Source of the DNA: Burkholderia guangdongensis
GTDB lineage: Bacteria > Pseudomonadota > Gammaproteobacteria > Burkholderiales > Burkholderiaceae
Direction: 5' to 3'
Assembly (NCBI RefSeq): GCF_013403875.1
Contig: NZ_JACBNX010000025.1
Span: 1-64,000 of the forward strand
Length of the DNA stretch: 64,000 bases
A program made the position numbers and the translations under genes. The notes below the pieces were generated by a model. The model was not told the DNA's origin. It saw only the letters and a program-made list of their open reading frames with translations, and ran no database searches. Positions 16,509 to 27,642 of this stretch are shown piece by piece. Position 1 is the first letter of the stretch; each line of letters opens with the position of its first letter.

Positions 16509-17828
16509 GTGTCGAAATTCCTGAATTCGTTATTTGGCCGAGTCGTCATCGCCCTGATCATCGGGGTCGCGCTCGGCGCATTCTTCCCGCATTTCGCCGT
16601 TTCGCTGCAGCCGCTTGGCGACGGCTTCCTGAAGCTGATCAAGATGGTGATCGGCCCGATCGTGTTCTGCGTCGTCGTGCACGGGATGGCCAACGCGGGC
16701 GACCTGAAGAAGGTCGGCCGGGTCGGCCTGAAGTCGGTCGTGTACTTCGAGGTGATGACGACGGTCGCGCTGGCGATCGGCCTCGCGCTCGCGTACCTGA
16801 CGCAGCCCGGCGCCGGGATGAACGTGAACCTGAGCTCGCTCGATCCGTCGTCGCTCGCGTCCTACGCGAAGAACGCGAAGAACCTGCACGACACGGCCGG
16901 CTTTCTGCTGAAGATCATCCCGGAGACCGCGTTCGACGCGTTCGCGAAGGGCGACATCCTGCAGATCCTCGTGTTCTCGGTGCTGTTCGGCTCCGCGCTG
17001 TCGCTGCTCGGCGAGAAGGGCAAGCGCGTGACGTCGCTGGTCGACGAACTGTCGCACGTGTTCTTCCGCGTGATGGGCTTCATCATCAAGCTCGCGCCGC
17101 TCGGCGTGCTCGGCGCGATCGCGTTCACGACCGGCCAGTACGGCGTCGCGTCGCTCAAGCAGATGGGCTATCTGGTCGCGGTGTTCTACCTGAGCTGCGT
17201 CGTGTTCGTCGCGGTCGTGCTCGGCCTCGTGATGCGGCTCGCCGGCTTCTCGGTGTTCAAGCTGATCCGCTACCTGCGCGAGGAACTGTCGATCGTGCTC
17301 GGCACCGCGTCGTCGGATGCCGTGCTGCCGCAGATCATGCGCAAGCTCGAATTCATGGGCATCAAGGATTCGACCGTCGGCCTCGTGATCCCGACCGGCT
17401 ACTCGTTCAACCTCGACGGCTTTTCGATCTACCTGACGCTCGCGGTGCTGTTCATCGCGCAGGCGACCAACACGCCGCTGTCGATGCATGACCTGATCGT
17501 CGTGCTGCTCGTGTCGCTGCTGACGTCGAAGGGCGCGCACGGGATTCCCGGCTCGGCGATCGTGATTCTCGCGGCGACGCTGTCGGCGATTCCGGCGATT
17601 CCCGTGCTCGGCCTCGTGCTGATCCTGCCGGTCGACTGGTTCGTCGGGATCGCCCGCGCGCTGACGAACCTGCTCGGCAACTGCGTCGCGACGGTCGTCG
17701 TCGCGGTGTGGGAGAACGACATCGACAAGGCCCGCGCGAAGCGCGTGCTGAACCAGGAGCTGCTGTACGTGCCGGCCGAGATGGACACCGCCGATACGCT
17801 CGCCAGCGACGAAGCCCACGCGATCTGA
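16509..17828 (+). CDS. dctA: DctA-type dicarboxylate:cation symporter
   Basis: The protein has 439 residues. It belongs to the dicarboxylate/amino-acid:cation symporter family (DctA/GltP). Conserved parts are the TASSDAVLPQIMRKLE re-entrant loop region and IPTGYSFNLDGFSIY, with 8 transmembrane helices and two hairpins expected. It starts at GTG 16509 with GGAG eight bases upstream. Family members usually import succinate, fumarate or malate. Here it is followed by allantoicase and ureidoglycolate lyase genes, so the true substrate could be a ureide or a product such as glyoxylate. That is inference. Confidence 0.9.
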   Translation: MSKFLNSLFGRVVIALIIGVALGAFFPHFAVSLQPLGDGFLKLIKMVIGPIVFCVVVHGMANAGDLKKVGRVGLKSVVYFEVMTTVALAIGLALAYLTQPGAGMNVNLSSLDPSSLASYAKNAKNLHDTAGFLLKIIPETAFDAFAKGDILQILVFSVLFGSALSLLGEKGKRVTSLVDELSHVFFRVMGFIIKLAPLGVLGAIAFTTGQYGVASLKQMGYLVAVFYLSCVVFVAVVLGLVMRLAGFSVFKLIRYLREELSIVLGTASSDAVLPQIMRKLEFMGIKDSTVGLVIPTGYSFNLDGFSIYLTLAVLFIAQATNTPLSMHDLIVVLLVSLLTSKGAHGIPGSAIVILAATLSAIPAIPVLGLVLILPVDWFVGIARALTNLLGNCVATVVVAVWENDIDKARAKRVLNQELLYVPAEMDTADTLASDEAHAI

Positions 17829-17845
17829 ACCCGGATCCCATTCCC

Positions 17846-17866
17846 GCCGGCGCGATGCGCGCCGGC
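17846..17866 (+). other. GC hairpin between dctA and allantoicase
   Basis: GCCGGCGC (17846-17853) pairs with GCGCCGGC (17859-17866) around a 5-base loop. It has no T-run. It could stabilise or attenuate the message between the two genes. A 12-base direct repeat CCCGAATTTCAG follows at 17880 and 17892. Confidence 0.4.
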
Positions 17867-17941
17867 GCTTGCGCTTCATCCCGAATTTCAGCCCGAATTT
17901 CAGCCGCAATGACACGGCATTCACAGGACACAGGAGACGAC

Positions 17942-18949
17942 ATGGCCGCCCCGATTCTCGATCCGAACGCACCCGCCTTCACGCGCCGCTACATGAACCT
18001 TGCCGATCCGCGGCTCGGCGCGCAGGCGCTGTACGCGAGCGACGAGTTCTTCGCGCCGAAGGAGCGCATGCTGAACCCCGAGCCGGCGGTGTTCATCCCC
18101 GGCAAGTACGACGATCACGGCAAGTGGATGGACGGCTGGGAAACGCGCCGCAAGCGCACGACCGGCCACGATTTCTGCGTGATCCGCCTCGCGCGGCCCG
18201 GCGTGATCCACGGCGTCGATCTCGACACGAGCCACTTCACCGGCAATTTCCCGCCGGCCGCGTCGATCGAGGCCTGCGCGGCCGACGGCGACGCACCGTC
18301 CGACGATGCCGAGTGGCACACGATCGTCCCCGCGACGACGCTGCAAGGCAACCAGCATCACTACGTCGCGATCGACGACGCGCGCGCGTACACGCATCTG
18401 CGCGTGAATCTGTATCCGGACGGCGGCCTCGCGCGGCTGCGCGTGTACGGCCAGCCGCAGCGCGACTGGAGCCGCGCGCCGCAGGGCGAGCTGATCGACC
18501 TCGCGGCGACCGAGAACGGCGGCTACGTGGTCACCGCGAACAACCAGCACTTCGGCGCGGCGGCGAACATCCTGATGCCGGGCCGCGGCGCGAACATGGG
18601 TGACGGCTGGGAAACGCGCCGCCGTCGCGAGCCGGGCAACGACTGGGCGATCATCGCGCTCGCGCGGCCGGGCATCGTCCGCCGCGTCGAGGTCGACACC
18701 GCGTTCTTCAAGGGCAATTTCCCGGATCGCTGCTCGATTCAGGCCGCGCACGTCGCGGGCGGCACCGACGATTCGCTCGTCACGCAGGCGATGTTCTGGC
18801 CCGAGCTGCTCGGCGAGCAGAAGCTGTCGATGGACAACGTGCACGTGTTCGACCAGCTCGCCGCGCTCGGCCCGGTCACGCACGTGCGCTTCAACCTGTT
18901 CCCGGACGGCGGCGTCTCGCGCCTGCGTCTGTGGGGCGAACTGGCCTGA
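17942..18949 (+). CDS. alc: Allantoicase
   Basis: The protein has 335 residues and hydrolyses allantoate to ureidoglycolate and urea. It is built from two homologous modules. Matching elements such as GDGWETRR (second half) and DGWETRRKR (first half) recur, as do LARPGVIHGVDLDT and LARPGIVRRVEVDT. Both modules end in a similar VNLYPDGGLARLRVYG-type strand. ATG 17942 has AGGAG seven bases upstream. It lies between the DctA-type carrier and allA, consistent with a purine nitrogen scavenging unit. Confidence 0.93.
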   Translation: MAAPILDPNAPAFTRRYMNLADPRLGAQALYASDEFFAPKERMLNPEPAVFIPGKYDDHGKWMDGWETRRKRTTGHDFCVIRLARPGVIHGVDLDTSHFTGNFPPAASIEACAADGDAPSDDAEWHTIVPATTLQGNQHHYVAIDDARAYTHLRVNLYPDGGLARLRVYGQPQRDWSRAPQGELIDLAATENGGYVVTANNQHFGAAANILMPGRGANMGDGWETRRRREPGNDWAIIALARPGIVRRVEVDTAFFKGNFPDRCSIQAAHVAGGTDDSLVTQAMFWPELLGEQKLSMDNVHVFDQLAALGPVTHVRFNLFPDGGVSRLRLWGELA

Positions 18950-18968
18950 CGGCCTGAAGGAGACGCAG

Positions 18969-19493
18969 ATGACGACCCGTCACACGTTGCGCGTCGAGCG
19001 CCTGACCCGCGATGCGTTCGCGCCGTTCGGCGACGTGATCGCGCTCGAGGGCGCGCGGCATTTTCCGATCAACGGCGGCACGACCGAGCGGTTTCACGAT
19101 CTCGCGTCGATCGACGTCGTCGACGACGGCGGCCGGCCGCTCGTGAGCCTGTTCCGCGCGCAGCCGCGCACGCTGCCGGTCGAGGTCGCGATGATGGAGC
19201 GGCATCCGCTCGGCAGCCAGGCGTTCATTCCGCTCGCGGCGGTGTCGCGCTATCTGATCGTCGTCGCGCCGGCGGGCGAGCTCCGGCCCGAGCGGATGCG
19301 CGCGTTCGTCGCGCAGGGATGGCAGGGCGTGAACTACGCGAAGGGCGTCTGGCATCATCCGCTGCTCGCGCTCGACGCAGTCAGCGATTTCGTCGTCGTC
19401 GACCGCGGCGGCACGCAGCCGAACTGCGACGAGATCGCGCTCGACGACGTGTGGGCGCTCGATTACGACGAGATCGGCCTGAGCGTGGCCTGA
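18969..19493 (+). CDS. allA: Ureidoglycolate lyase
   Basis: The protein has 174 residues and splits ureidoglycolate into glyoxylate and urea, the step after allantoicase. The sequence shows the cupin-like family features FAPFGDVIALEG near the start, MMERHPLGSQAFIPL in the middle, and GVWHHPLLAL toward the end. It begins 19 bases after alc with GGAG before the ATG, so the two are co-transcribed. No allantoinase or urease gene is in the window. Confidence 0.9.
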   Translation: MTTRHTLRVERLTRDAFAPFGDVIALEGARHFPINGGTTERFHDLASIDVVDDGGRPLVSLFRAQPRTLPVEVAMMERHPLGSQAFIPLAAVSRYLIVVAPAGELRPERMRAFVAQGWQGVNYAKGVWHHPLLALDAVSDFVVVDRGGTQPNCDEIALDDVWALDYDEIGLSVA

Positions 19494-19517
19494 GCGTGGC
19501 GTGAGCGCGCGCGCCGT

Positions 19518-19946
19518 TCAGTGCTTGCGGTGCGGGCAGTTTTCCGTCGTGCAGGAGCCGTAGAGCGCGAGCGAATGCTCCTGGAGCCTGAAGCCTCGGT
19601 CCTTCGCGATCGATTGCTGGCGGCGCTCGATTTCCGGATCGAAGAACTCCTCGACGCGGCCGCAGTCGAGACAGACGAGGTGATCGTGATGCTGGCCTTC
19701 GTTCAGCTCGAACACCGCCTTGCCGGATTCGAAGTTGCTGCGCGTGAGAAGGCCCGCCTGCTCGAACTGCGTGAGCACCCGGTAGACGGTCGCTAGGCCG
19801 ATGTCGAGCTCCTCGTGCAGCAGGTTCCGGTATACGTCTTCGGCGGTCAGATGGCGGACGGGGCTCTGCTGGAAAATCTCGAGGATCTTGAGGCGGGGTA
19901 GGGTCGCCTTGAGCCCGATGTTTTTGAGATCGGTCGGATTGGTCAT
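19518..19946 (-). CDS. fur: Ferric uptake regulator
   Basis: The protein has 142 residues: an N-terminal winged helix (residues 1-83) and a C-terminal dimerisation/metal domain. Metal ligands are visible in the HHDH segment and the CLDC pair, and further Cys residues occur in the C-terminal GSCTTENCPHRKH tail. It represses iron-uptake genes when loaded with iron. It is divergent from bamE, a conserved neighbourhood in beta-proteobacteria. No clear Fur box is visible between the two. Confidence 0.95.
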   Translation of the reverse strand: MTNPTDLKNIGLKATLPRLKILEIFQQSPVRHLTAEDVYRNLLHEELDIGLATVYRVLTQFEQAGLLTRSNFESGKAVFELNEGQHHDHLVCLDCGRVEEFFDPEIERRQQSIAKDRGFRLQEHSLALYGSCTTENCPHRKH

Positions 19947-19948
19947 GG

Positions 19949-19970
19949 CTAGGCATCCCTAGAGTACAAT
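19949..19970. promoter_or_regulatory. fur/bamE intergenic elements
   Basis: CTAGG-CATC-CCTAG (19949-19962) is an inverted repeat just upstream of the fur start. It is followed by a plus-strand TACAAT (19965-19970), a possible bamE -10 box. The role of the repeat is unknown. Confidence 0.3.
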
Positions 19971-20087
19971 GCAGAGTTCAATGTTACCGGCTTTTCGCCG
20001 TTCCAGATACACGCGCGGCCTGCGGGACGGGCCAGCACGGTGAGGGAAATGATTCCAGAATCTCTTTCGCACTTTCAAAGGAGCCGC

Positions 20088-20891
20088 ATGCGGAGTGCCA
20101 TCATCGCTGCCGCCGCCGTCGCCGCGCTGGCTGGTTGTTCTTCCTACGACAGCGTCACGCAGCGCATCGCGCAGTCCATCACGCCGTACCGGATCACCGT
20201 CGTCCAGGGCAATTTCGTGTCGCGCGAGAAGGCTGCGCAGTTGCAGACCGGCATGACGCGCGACCAGGTCCGCACGTTGCTCGGCTCGCCGCTGTTGACC
20301 GACATGTTCCACGCCGACCGCTGGGACTACCTGTTCTACTTCAAGCGCGGCTCGACGTCCGTCGTCCAGCAGCGCGATCTCGTGTTGACGTTCTCGGCCG
20401 ATCGCCTCGCGGGCTGGACGGGCGCCGACGATCTGCCGTCCGAGCTCGACCTGCTCGCCGAGATCGACGGCGACAAGTCCGGCAGGAAGGCGAAGAAGGC
20501 GGCCGTCGCGGCCGCTTCGGCGTCCGAAGCGGCGTCTGCTTCGGCAGCCGCGAGCGGCGCGTTAGCGTCGGCATCCGCCGCAGCCGCGCCGTCCGGCACG
20601 GAAGTTGGCGCGGGCCTCGACGCGAACGAGGAAGCCGCGCGCGCGGCGAACCGCGCGACGGGGCAGGTGCCGGGCCAGGTCGCCGGCGCGCGCGCGTCGC
20701 TGGCCGCGCCGGTCGCGGGCGGTGCGTCGCCGGGCGTGAACTCGTCGGTCCAGCCGCAGTTCCAGTTCCATCGTCCGCCGCCGCCGGCCGGGTCGAACGA
20801 AGCCGCGCAGGCCGTCGGCCCGCAGGGCTCGCTGCAGAACCAGCCGCTCACCGCGCCGTCGGCGCCCGCGGCGGCGAGCGCGGCCCAGTAA
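20088..20891 (+). CDS. bamE: Outer membrane assembly lipoprotein BamE with long C-terminal tail
   Basis: The protein has 267 residues. It carries a lipoprotein signal peptide with lipobox LAGC (Cys17), then the SmpA/OmlA fold to about residue 115 (QTGMTRDQVRTLLGSPLL, WDYLFYF). It is a subunit of the BAM machine that inserts outer-membrane proteins. Typical BamE proteins have 110-150 residues. Here about 130 more residues of Ala/Ser/Gly/Pro-rich, probably disordered sequence follow. ATG 20088 with AAGGAG upstream is chosen over an earlier in-frame start. Confidence 0.9.
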   Translation: MRSAIIAAAAVAALAGCSSYDSVTQRIAQSITPYRITVVQGNFVSREKAAQLQTGMTRDQVRTLLGSPLLTDMFHADRWDYLFYFKRGSTSVVQQRDLVLTFSADRLAGWTGADDLPSELDLLAEIDGDKSGRKAKKAAVAAASASEAASASAAASGALASASAAAAPSGTEVGAGLDANEEAARAANRATGQVPGQVAGARASLAAPVAGGASPGVNSSVQPQFQFHRPPPPAGSNEAAQAVGPQGSLQNQPLTAPSAPAAASAAQ

Positions 20892-20912
20892 CGCCGGCGC
20901 ATCGCGTCACAC

Positions 20913-20940
20913 GGGGCGGCACACGCCGCCCCGCCTTTTT
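20913..20940 (+). terminator. Intrinsic terminator after bamE
   Basis: GGGGCGGC (20913-20920), loop ACAC, and GCCGCCCC (20925-20932) form the stem. Five T follow at 20936-20940. Confidence 0.7.
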
Positions 20941-20960
20941 CACTCGTCGTACGGAAAGCC

Positions 20961-21758
20961 ATGAAGATTGCGATTGCCGGCGCGTCCGGCCGGATGGGCC
21001 GGATGCTGATCGAAGCCGTTCTCAACGATCCCGACGCGCAGCTCGCCGGCGCGCTCGACCGTGTCGGCTCGCCGTTTCTCGGCCAGGACGCGGGCGCGTT
21101 CCTCGGCAAGGAAACCGGCATCAAGCTGACCGACGATCTCGACGCGGTGTTCGCGCAGGCCGACTATCTGATCGACTTCACGCGCCCCGAAGGGACGATC
21201 GCGCACGTCGACGCCGCGCTGCGCCACGGCGTGAAGCTCGTGATCGGCACGACCGGCTTCACCGACGAGCAGAAGGCGACGCTGCGCGCGGCCGCCGACC
21301 AGATCGGCATCATGTTATCCGCGAACATGAGCGTCGGCGTGAACGTCACGCTGAAGCTGCTCGAGTTCGCGGCGAAGCATTTCTCGCAGGGCTACGACAT
21401 CGAGATCATCGAGGCGCATCACCGCCACAAGGTCGACGCGCCGTCGGGCACCGCGCTGATGATGGGCGAGGCGGTCGCGGGCGCGCTCGGCCGCTCGCTC
21501 GCCGACTGCGCGGTGTACGGCCGCCACGGCGTGACGGGCGAGCGCGATCCGTCGACGATCGGTTTCTCCGCGATCCGCGGCGGCGACATCGTCGGCGATC
21601 ACACGGTGCTGTTCGCCGGCATCGGCGAGCGGATCGAGGTCACGCACAAATCCGCGAGCCGCGTGTCGTACGCGCAGGGCGCGCTGCGCGCGGTGCGCTT
21701 CCTGTCGCAGCACGGCGCGGGCCTGTTCGACATGCAGGACGTGCTCGGCCTGCGCTGA
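20961..21758 (+). CDS. dapB: 4-hydroxy-tetrahydrodipicolinate reductase
   Basis: The protein has 265 residues and reduces hydroxytetrahydrodipicolinate in lysine/diaminopimelate synthesis. It has the nucleotide-binding GASGRMGRM (about residues 7-15) and the substrate motif EAHHRHKVDAPSGTA with the catalytic His/Lys region. It is followed after 19 bases by the ExbB-type gene, so it may be in one transcript with exbBD and possibly leuS. Confidence 0.95.
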   Translation: MKIAIAGASGRMGRMLIEAVLNDPDAQLAGALDRVGSPFLGQDAGAFLGKETGIKLTDDLDAVFAQADYLIDFTRPEGTIAHVDAALRHGVKLVIGTTGFTDEQKATLRAAADQIGIMLSANMSVGVNVTLKLLEFAAKHFSQGYDIEIIEAHHRHKVDAPSGTALMMGEAVAGALGRSLADCAVYGRHGVTGERDPSTIGFSAIRGGDIVGDHTVLFAGIGERIEVTHKSASRVSYAQGALRAVRFLSQHGAGLFDMQDVLGLR

Positions 21759-21777
21759 CGCGCAAGACGGACCCCCG

Positions 21778-22446
21778 ATGGCGGCTCCCACCGGCGTTCT
21801 CCACTATCTCGAAACCGGCGACGCGGTCACGCACGCGGTGGCCTATGTGCTGCTCGCGATGTCGATCGCGAGCTGGTGCTTTCTCGTCGTGAAGGCGTGG
21901 CTGCTCGTGCGAGCGAAGTGGCAGGGGCCGGGCGCGCTCGCCGCGTTCTGGCGCGCGGCGACGCTCGACGCCGGCATCGCCGCGCTCGCCGGCGCCGATC
22001 GCGAGCGCGTGTTCGTGCCACTGGCGGAGGCCGCGCGCGACGCGGCTGGCGATCACGATCCGGCCGCGCTCGCGGCGCGCGTCGAGCGTAGCGAGCGCGT
22101 GCTGCGCGCGCTGCGCCACGCGATGCTGCGCTCGCAGCGGCGGCTCGAGTTCGGCCAGGTGCTGCTTGCGTCGATCGGCAGCACCGCGCCGTTCGTCGGC
22201 CTGCTCGGCACCGTGTGGGGCATCTACCACGCGCTCGGCAGCATCGCCGCGAGCGGGCAGGCGCAGATCGAGAACGTCGCCGGGCCGGTCGGCGAGGCGC
22301 TGATCATGACCGCGTTCGGGCTCGTCGTCGCGATTCCGGCGGTGCTCGCGTACAACATCCTCGGGCGGCTCGTGCGCCAGATCGCCGAGGAGCTCGACGG
22401 CTTCGCGCGCGACCTGCACGTGTTCGTCTGCGCGGACGACGCCTGA
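21778..22446 (+). CDS. exbB: MotA/TolQ/ExbB proton-channel family protein
   Basis: The protein has 222 residues with three transmembrane segments: one near the N-terminus (VAYVLLAMSIASWCFLVV) and two in the C-terminal half (TAPFVGLLGTVWGIY, ALIMTAFGLVVAIPAVLAYNI). The GLLGTVWGI motif is typical. It forms an inner-membrane proton-driven motor with ExbD to energise an outer-membrane process. No TonB or TolA gene is next to it, so the partner is unknown. ExbB versus TolQ is not decidable by eye. Confidence 0.85.
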   Translation: MAAPTGVLHYLETGDAVTHAVAYVLLAMSIASWCFLVVKAWLLVRAKWQGPGALAAFWRAATLDAGIAALAGADRERVFVPLAEAARDAAGDHDPAALAARVERSERVLRALRHAMLRSQRRLEFGQVLLASIGSTAPFVGLLGTVWGIYHALGSIAASGQAQIENVAGPVGEALIMTAFGLVVAIPAVLAYNILGRLVRQIAEELDGFARDLHVFVCADDA

Positions 22447-22470
22447 CTTCCATCCCGACAGGAGCGACGC

Positions 22471-22929
22471 ATGGCATTCGGCGGGCTCGAGCATCACAAG
22501 ACGTCCGCGCCGATCGCGGAGATCAACATGACGCCGCTGATCGACGTGATGCTCGTGCTGCTCGTGATCTTCATCATCACCGCGCCGCTGATGACGCACG
22601 CGATCCGGCTCGATCTGCCGAAGGTCGCGGCCGACGTCGCGCGCGAGACGCCCCGGACGGTCACGCTGTCGATCGACGATGCAGGCAAGGTCTACTGGGA
22701 CGACGCGCCGGTGCCGCTCGACGCGCTGCCCGCGCGTCTGCGCGAGGCGGCGGCGAGCGGTTCGGCGCCGGACCTGCATCTGCGCGCGTCGCGCGCGACC
22801 CGCTACGACGTGATCGCGCAGGTGATGGGCGCCGCGCAGGCCGCGGGCCTCACGCGGATCGGCTTCGTGACCGATCTGCCGCTGCCCGGCAGTGTGCCGG
22901 GTGCGCCGGCCGCGGCGCCCGCGCACTGA
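22471..22929 (+). CDS. exbD: ExbD/TolR-family biopolymer transport protein
   Basis: The protein has 152 residues with one N-terminal transmembrane segment (about residues 22-44, starting after EINMTPLIDVMLVLL with the conserved membrane Asp) and a periplasmic domain. It pairs with the ExbB-type protein upstream. It has a clear ACAGGAG ribosome-binding site. The last 10-15 residues are Ala/Pro-rich. Confidence 0.86.
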   Translation: MAFGGLEHHKTSAPIAEINMTPLIDVMLVLLVIFIITAPLMTHAIRLDLPKVAADVARETPRTVTLSIDDAGKVYWDDAPVPLDALPARLREAAASGSAPDLHLRASRATRYDVIAQVMGAAQAAGLTRIGFVTDLPLPGSVPGAPAAAPAH

Positions 22930-23005
22930 TCCGCTCCCGCTCCCGCTTCCGAAACCTGCGCCCGCGCCCGTTGGCCTGACGGCGCGATGCGGGTGGTATG
23001 GGCGG

Positions 23006-23011
23006 TATAAT
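23006..23011 (+). promoter_or_regulatory. Probable leuS -10 box
   Basis: TATAAT lies 155 bases before leuS in a 237-base gap. No good -35 is visible. The long leader holds no recognisable regulatory RNA or leader peptide. Confidence 0.4.
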
Positions 23012-23166
23012 CGACGTTTTTCCCGGCTGGCAGGCCCTGTCCCGGGTGTCCGGAGCGTATCCGGCCCCGCGAATGCGCCCGCTCGCCGGACAAGCGCGAG
23101 TTTCGTCCATTTCCGCGCGGCCGCCTCGTCGGCGCGCGCTGCTCAAAGCCTAGCCCGAACCACACC

Positions 23167-25761
<2,595 letters not shown>

Positions 25762-25810
25762 CGCCCGGCGCGGTTGCCGGGACGAACGGCCTGAACAGGA
25801 AGGAGCGAAG

Positions 25811-26362
25811 GTGATCCGCAGATCGTTTCTGATGGTGGCCGGCAGCGCGCTCGTGCTGTCGGCGTGCGGCTTCCAGTTGCGCGGCTCGCAGAACTACGCG
25901 TTCAAGCAGCTGATGCTCGCGGGCGCGCCGCCCGTCGTCGCCGCGCGTCTGACGCGCCTCGTCGAGGCCGGCAGCGATACGAAGATCGTGAAGTCGATCG
26001 ACGCCGCGGATGCGGTGCTGCGCATGTCCGAGTCGCGCGGGCAGAGCACGCTGACGCTGAACCAGTACGGCTCGGTCGAGGAATACTCGCTGAACTATTC
26101 GCTGAACTATACGCTGACCGCGAAGGACGGCACGCTGCTGATCCCGCCGAGCACGATCGCGCTGAACCGCGCGATGACGTATAGCGATCAGTACACGCAG
26201 GCGAAGGCGCAGGAAGCCGACATCCTGTACGCGGACATGCAGAACGACGCGGTCGACCAGCTGATGCGGCGCCTCGCGATCGTACACTCGCTGCATCCGT
26301 CGCCGGAGCAGGTGGTGCCCGGCGTATCGCCGCGCGCGCCGCTGCCGCCGCCGCCGCTGTGA
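25811..26362 (+). CDS. lptE: LPS-assembly lipoprotein LptE
   Basis: The protein has 183 residues. It is an outer-membrane lipoprotein that plugs LptD and helps deliver lipopolysaccharide. The signal peptide ends in LSAC (Cys19), immediately followed by GFQLRG, the standard LptE start of the mature protein. It starts with GTG 25811 and has AGGAG upstream. The last residues are Pro-rich. It lies between leuS and holA. Confidence 0.92.
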   Translation: MIRRSFLMVAGSALVLSACGFQLRGSQNYAFKQLMLAGAPPVVAARLTRLVEAGSDTKIVKSIDAADAVLRMSESRGQSTLTLNQYGSVEEYSLNYSLNYTLTAKDGTLLIPPSTIALNRAMTYSDQYTQAKAQEADILYADMQNDAVDQLMRRLAIVHSLHPSPEQVVPGVSPRAPLPPPPL

Positions 26363-26375
26363 TCGGGCGCTGACG

Positions 26376-27473
26376 ATGCAATTGCGTCTCGACGCGCTGG
26401 AGCCGCATCTCGCGAAGGGGCTCGCCGGACTCTACACGGTCTACGGCGACGAACCGCTGCTCGCGCAGGAGGCGTGCGACCGCATCCGCGCGGCCGCGCG
26501 CGCGGCCGGCTTCACCGACCGCTCGGTGCACACGGTCGAGCGCGGCTTCGACTGGAGCGTGCTGATCGGCGCGACGCAGGCGATGTCGCTGTTCGGCGAG
26601 CGCCAGCTGATCGAGTTGCGGATTCCGTCGGGCAAGCCCGGCAAGGACGGCGCCGACGCGCTGAAGACGCTCGCGGCCGCCGGCAATCCGGACGTGCTGC
26701 TGCTCGTCACGCTGCCGCGCCTCGACGCGGCGACGCAGAAATCCGCGTGGTTTACCGCGCTCGCGAACGGCGGCGTCGCGCTGAAGATCGATCCGGTCGA
26801 CCGCGCGCAACTGCCGAACTGGATCGGCCAGCGGCTCGCGATGCAGGGGCAGCGCGTCGCGGCCGGCGACGACGGGCGGCGCGCGCTGCAGTTCGTCGCG
26901 GAGCGCGTCGAGGGCAACCTGCTCGCCGCGCATCAGGAGATCCAGAAGCTCGGGCTGCTGTATCCGCAGGGGTCGCTGACGTTCGAGCAGGTGCACGACG
27001 CGGTGCTGAACGTCGCGCGCTACGACGTGTTCAAGCTGAACGAGGCGATGCTCGTGGGCGACGCCGCGCGGCTCGCGCGGATGATCGACGGGCTCAAGGG
27101 CGAGGGCGAGGCGATCGTGCTCGTGATGTGGGCGGTCGTCGAGGAGTTGCGCACGCTGCTCAGGATCAAGCGCGGCGTCGCGGCCGGCAAGCCGCTCGCG
27201 ACGCTGCTGCGCGAGAACCGTGTGTGGGGGCCGCGCGAGCGGCTGATCGGGCCGGCGCTCAATCGCGTGTCCGAGGCCGTGCTCGAGAAGGCGCTCGCGT
27301 TCGCCGCGCGGCTCGACCGGCAGGTCAAGGGGCTGAGCGCGGTCGCGCTGCCGGTGCGGCGCGCGCAGGACGTGCCGCCGCCCGATCCGTGGGACGGCCT
27401 GTTCCAGCTCGCGATGACGGTCGCGCTCGCGCAGGGCGAGCGACCGCGCACCGCGGGCGGCGCCAGGCGCTGA
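26376..27473 (+). CDS. holA: DNA polymerase III delta subunit
   Basis: The protein has 365 residues and opens the beta clamp within the clamp loader. The N-terminal part (LYTVYGDEPLLAQEACDRIR) is the family start, with the AAA-like fold and a C-terminal collar domain. It starts 14 bases after lptE and its length matches the family. Confidence 0.92.
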   Translation: MQLRLDALEPHLAKGLAGLYTVYGDEPLLAQEACDRIRAAARAAGFTDRSVHTVERGFDWSVLIGATQAMSLFGERQLIELRIPSGKPGKDGADALKTLAAAGNPDVLLLVTLPRLDAATQKSAWFTALANGGVALKIDPVDRAQLPNWIGQRLAMQGQRVAAGDDGRRALQFVAERVEGNLLAAHQEIQKLGLLYPQGSLTFEQVHDAVLNVARYDVFKLNEAMLVGDAARLARMIDGLKGEGEAIVLVMWAVVEELRTLLRIKRGVAAGKPLATLLRENRVWGPRERLIGPALNRVSEAVLEKALAFAARLDRQVKGLSAVALPVRRAQDVPPPDPWDGLFQLAMTVALAQGERPRTAGGARR

Positions 27474-27540
27474 GCGCCGGGCCGCTGTCCGCATTCGCGG
27501 CGGTTGGCCGCAGTGCCCAGCGCGCGATCCGCACCCGCAT

Positions 27541-27546
27541 TACAAT
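27541..27546 (+). promoter_or_regulatory. Probable proA -10 box
   Basis: TACAAT lies 97 bases upstream of proA within the 169-base gap after holA. The -35 is not clear. Confidence 0.3.
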
Positions 27547-27642
27547 GCTTCGACACGAATCGATGCGGCCGCGCGAGCCGGCCGCATCGCGTTTTCCGAT
27601 GATTTCACGCCGCTTCGCGCGGCATGCGTTTCGAGTCACACG

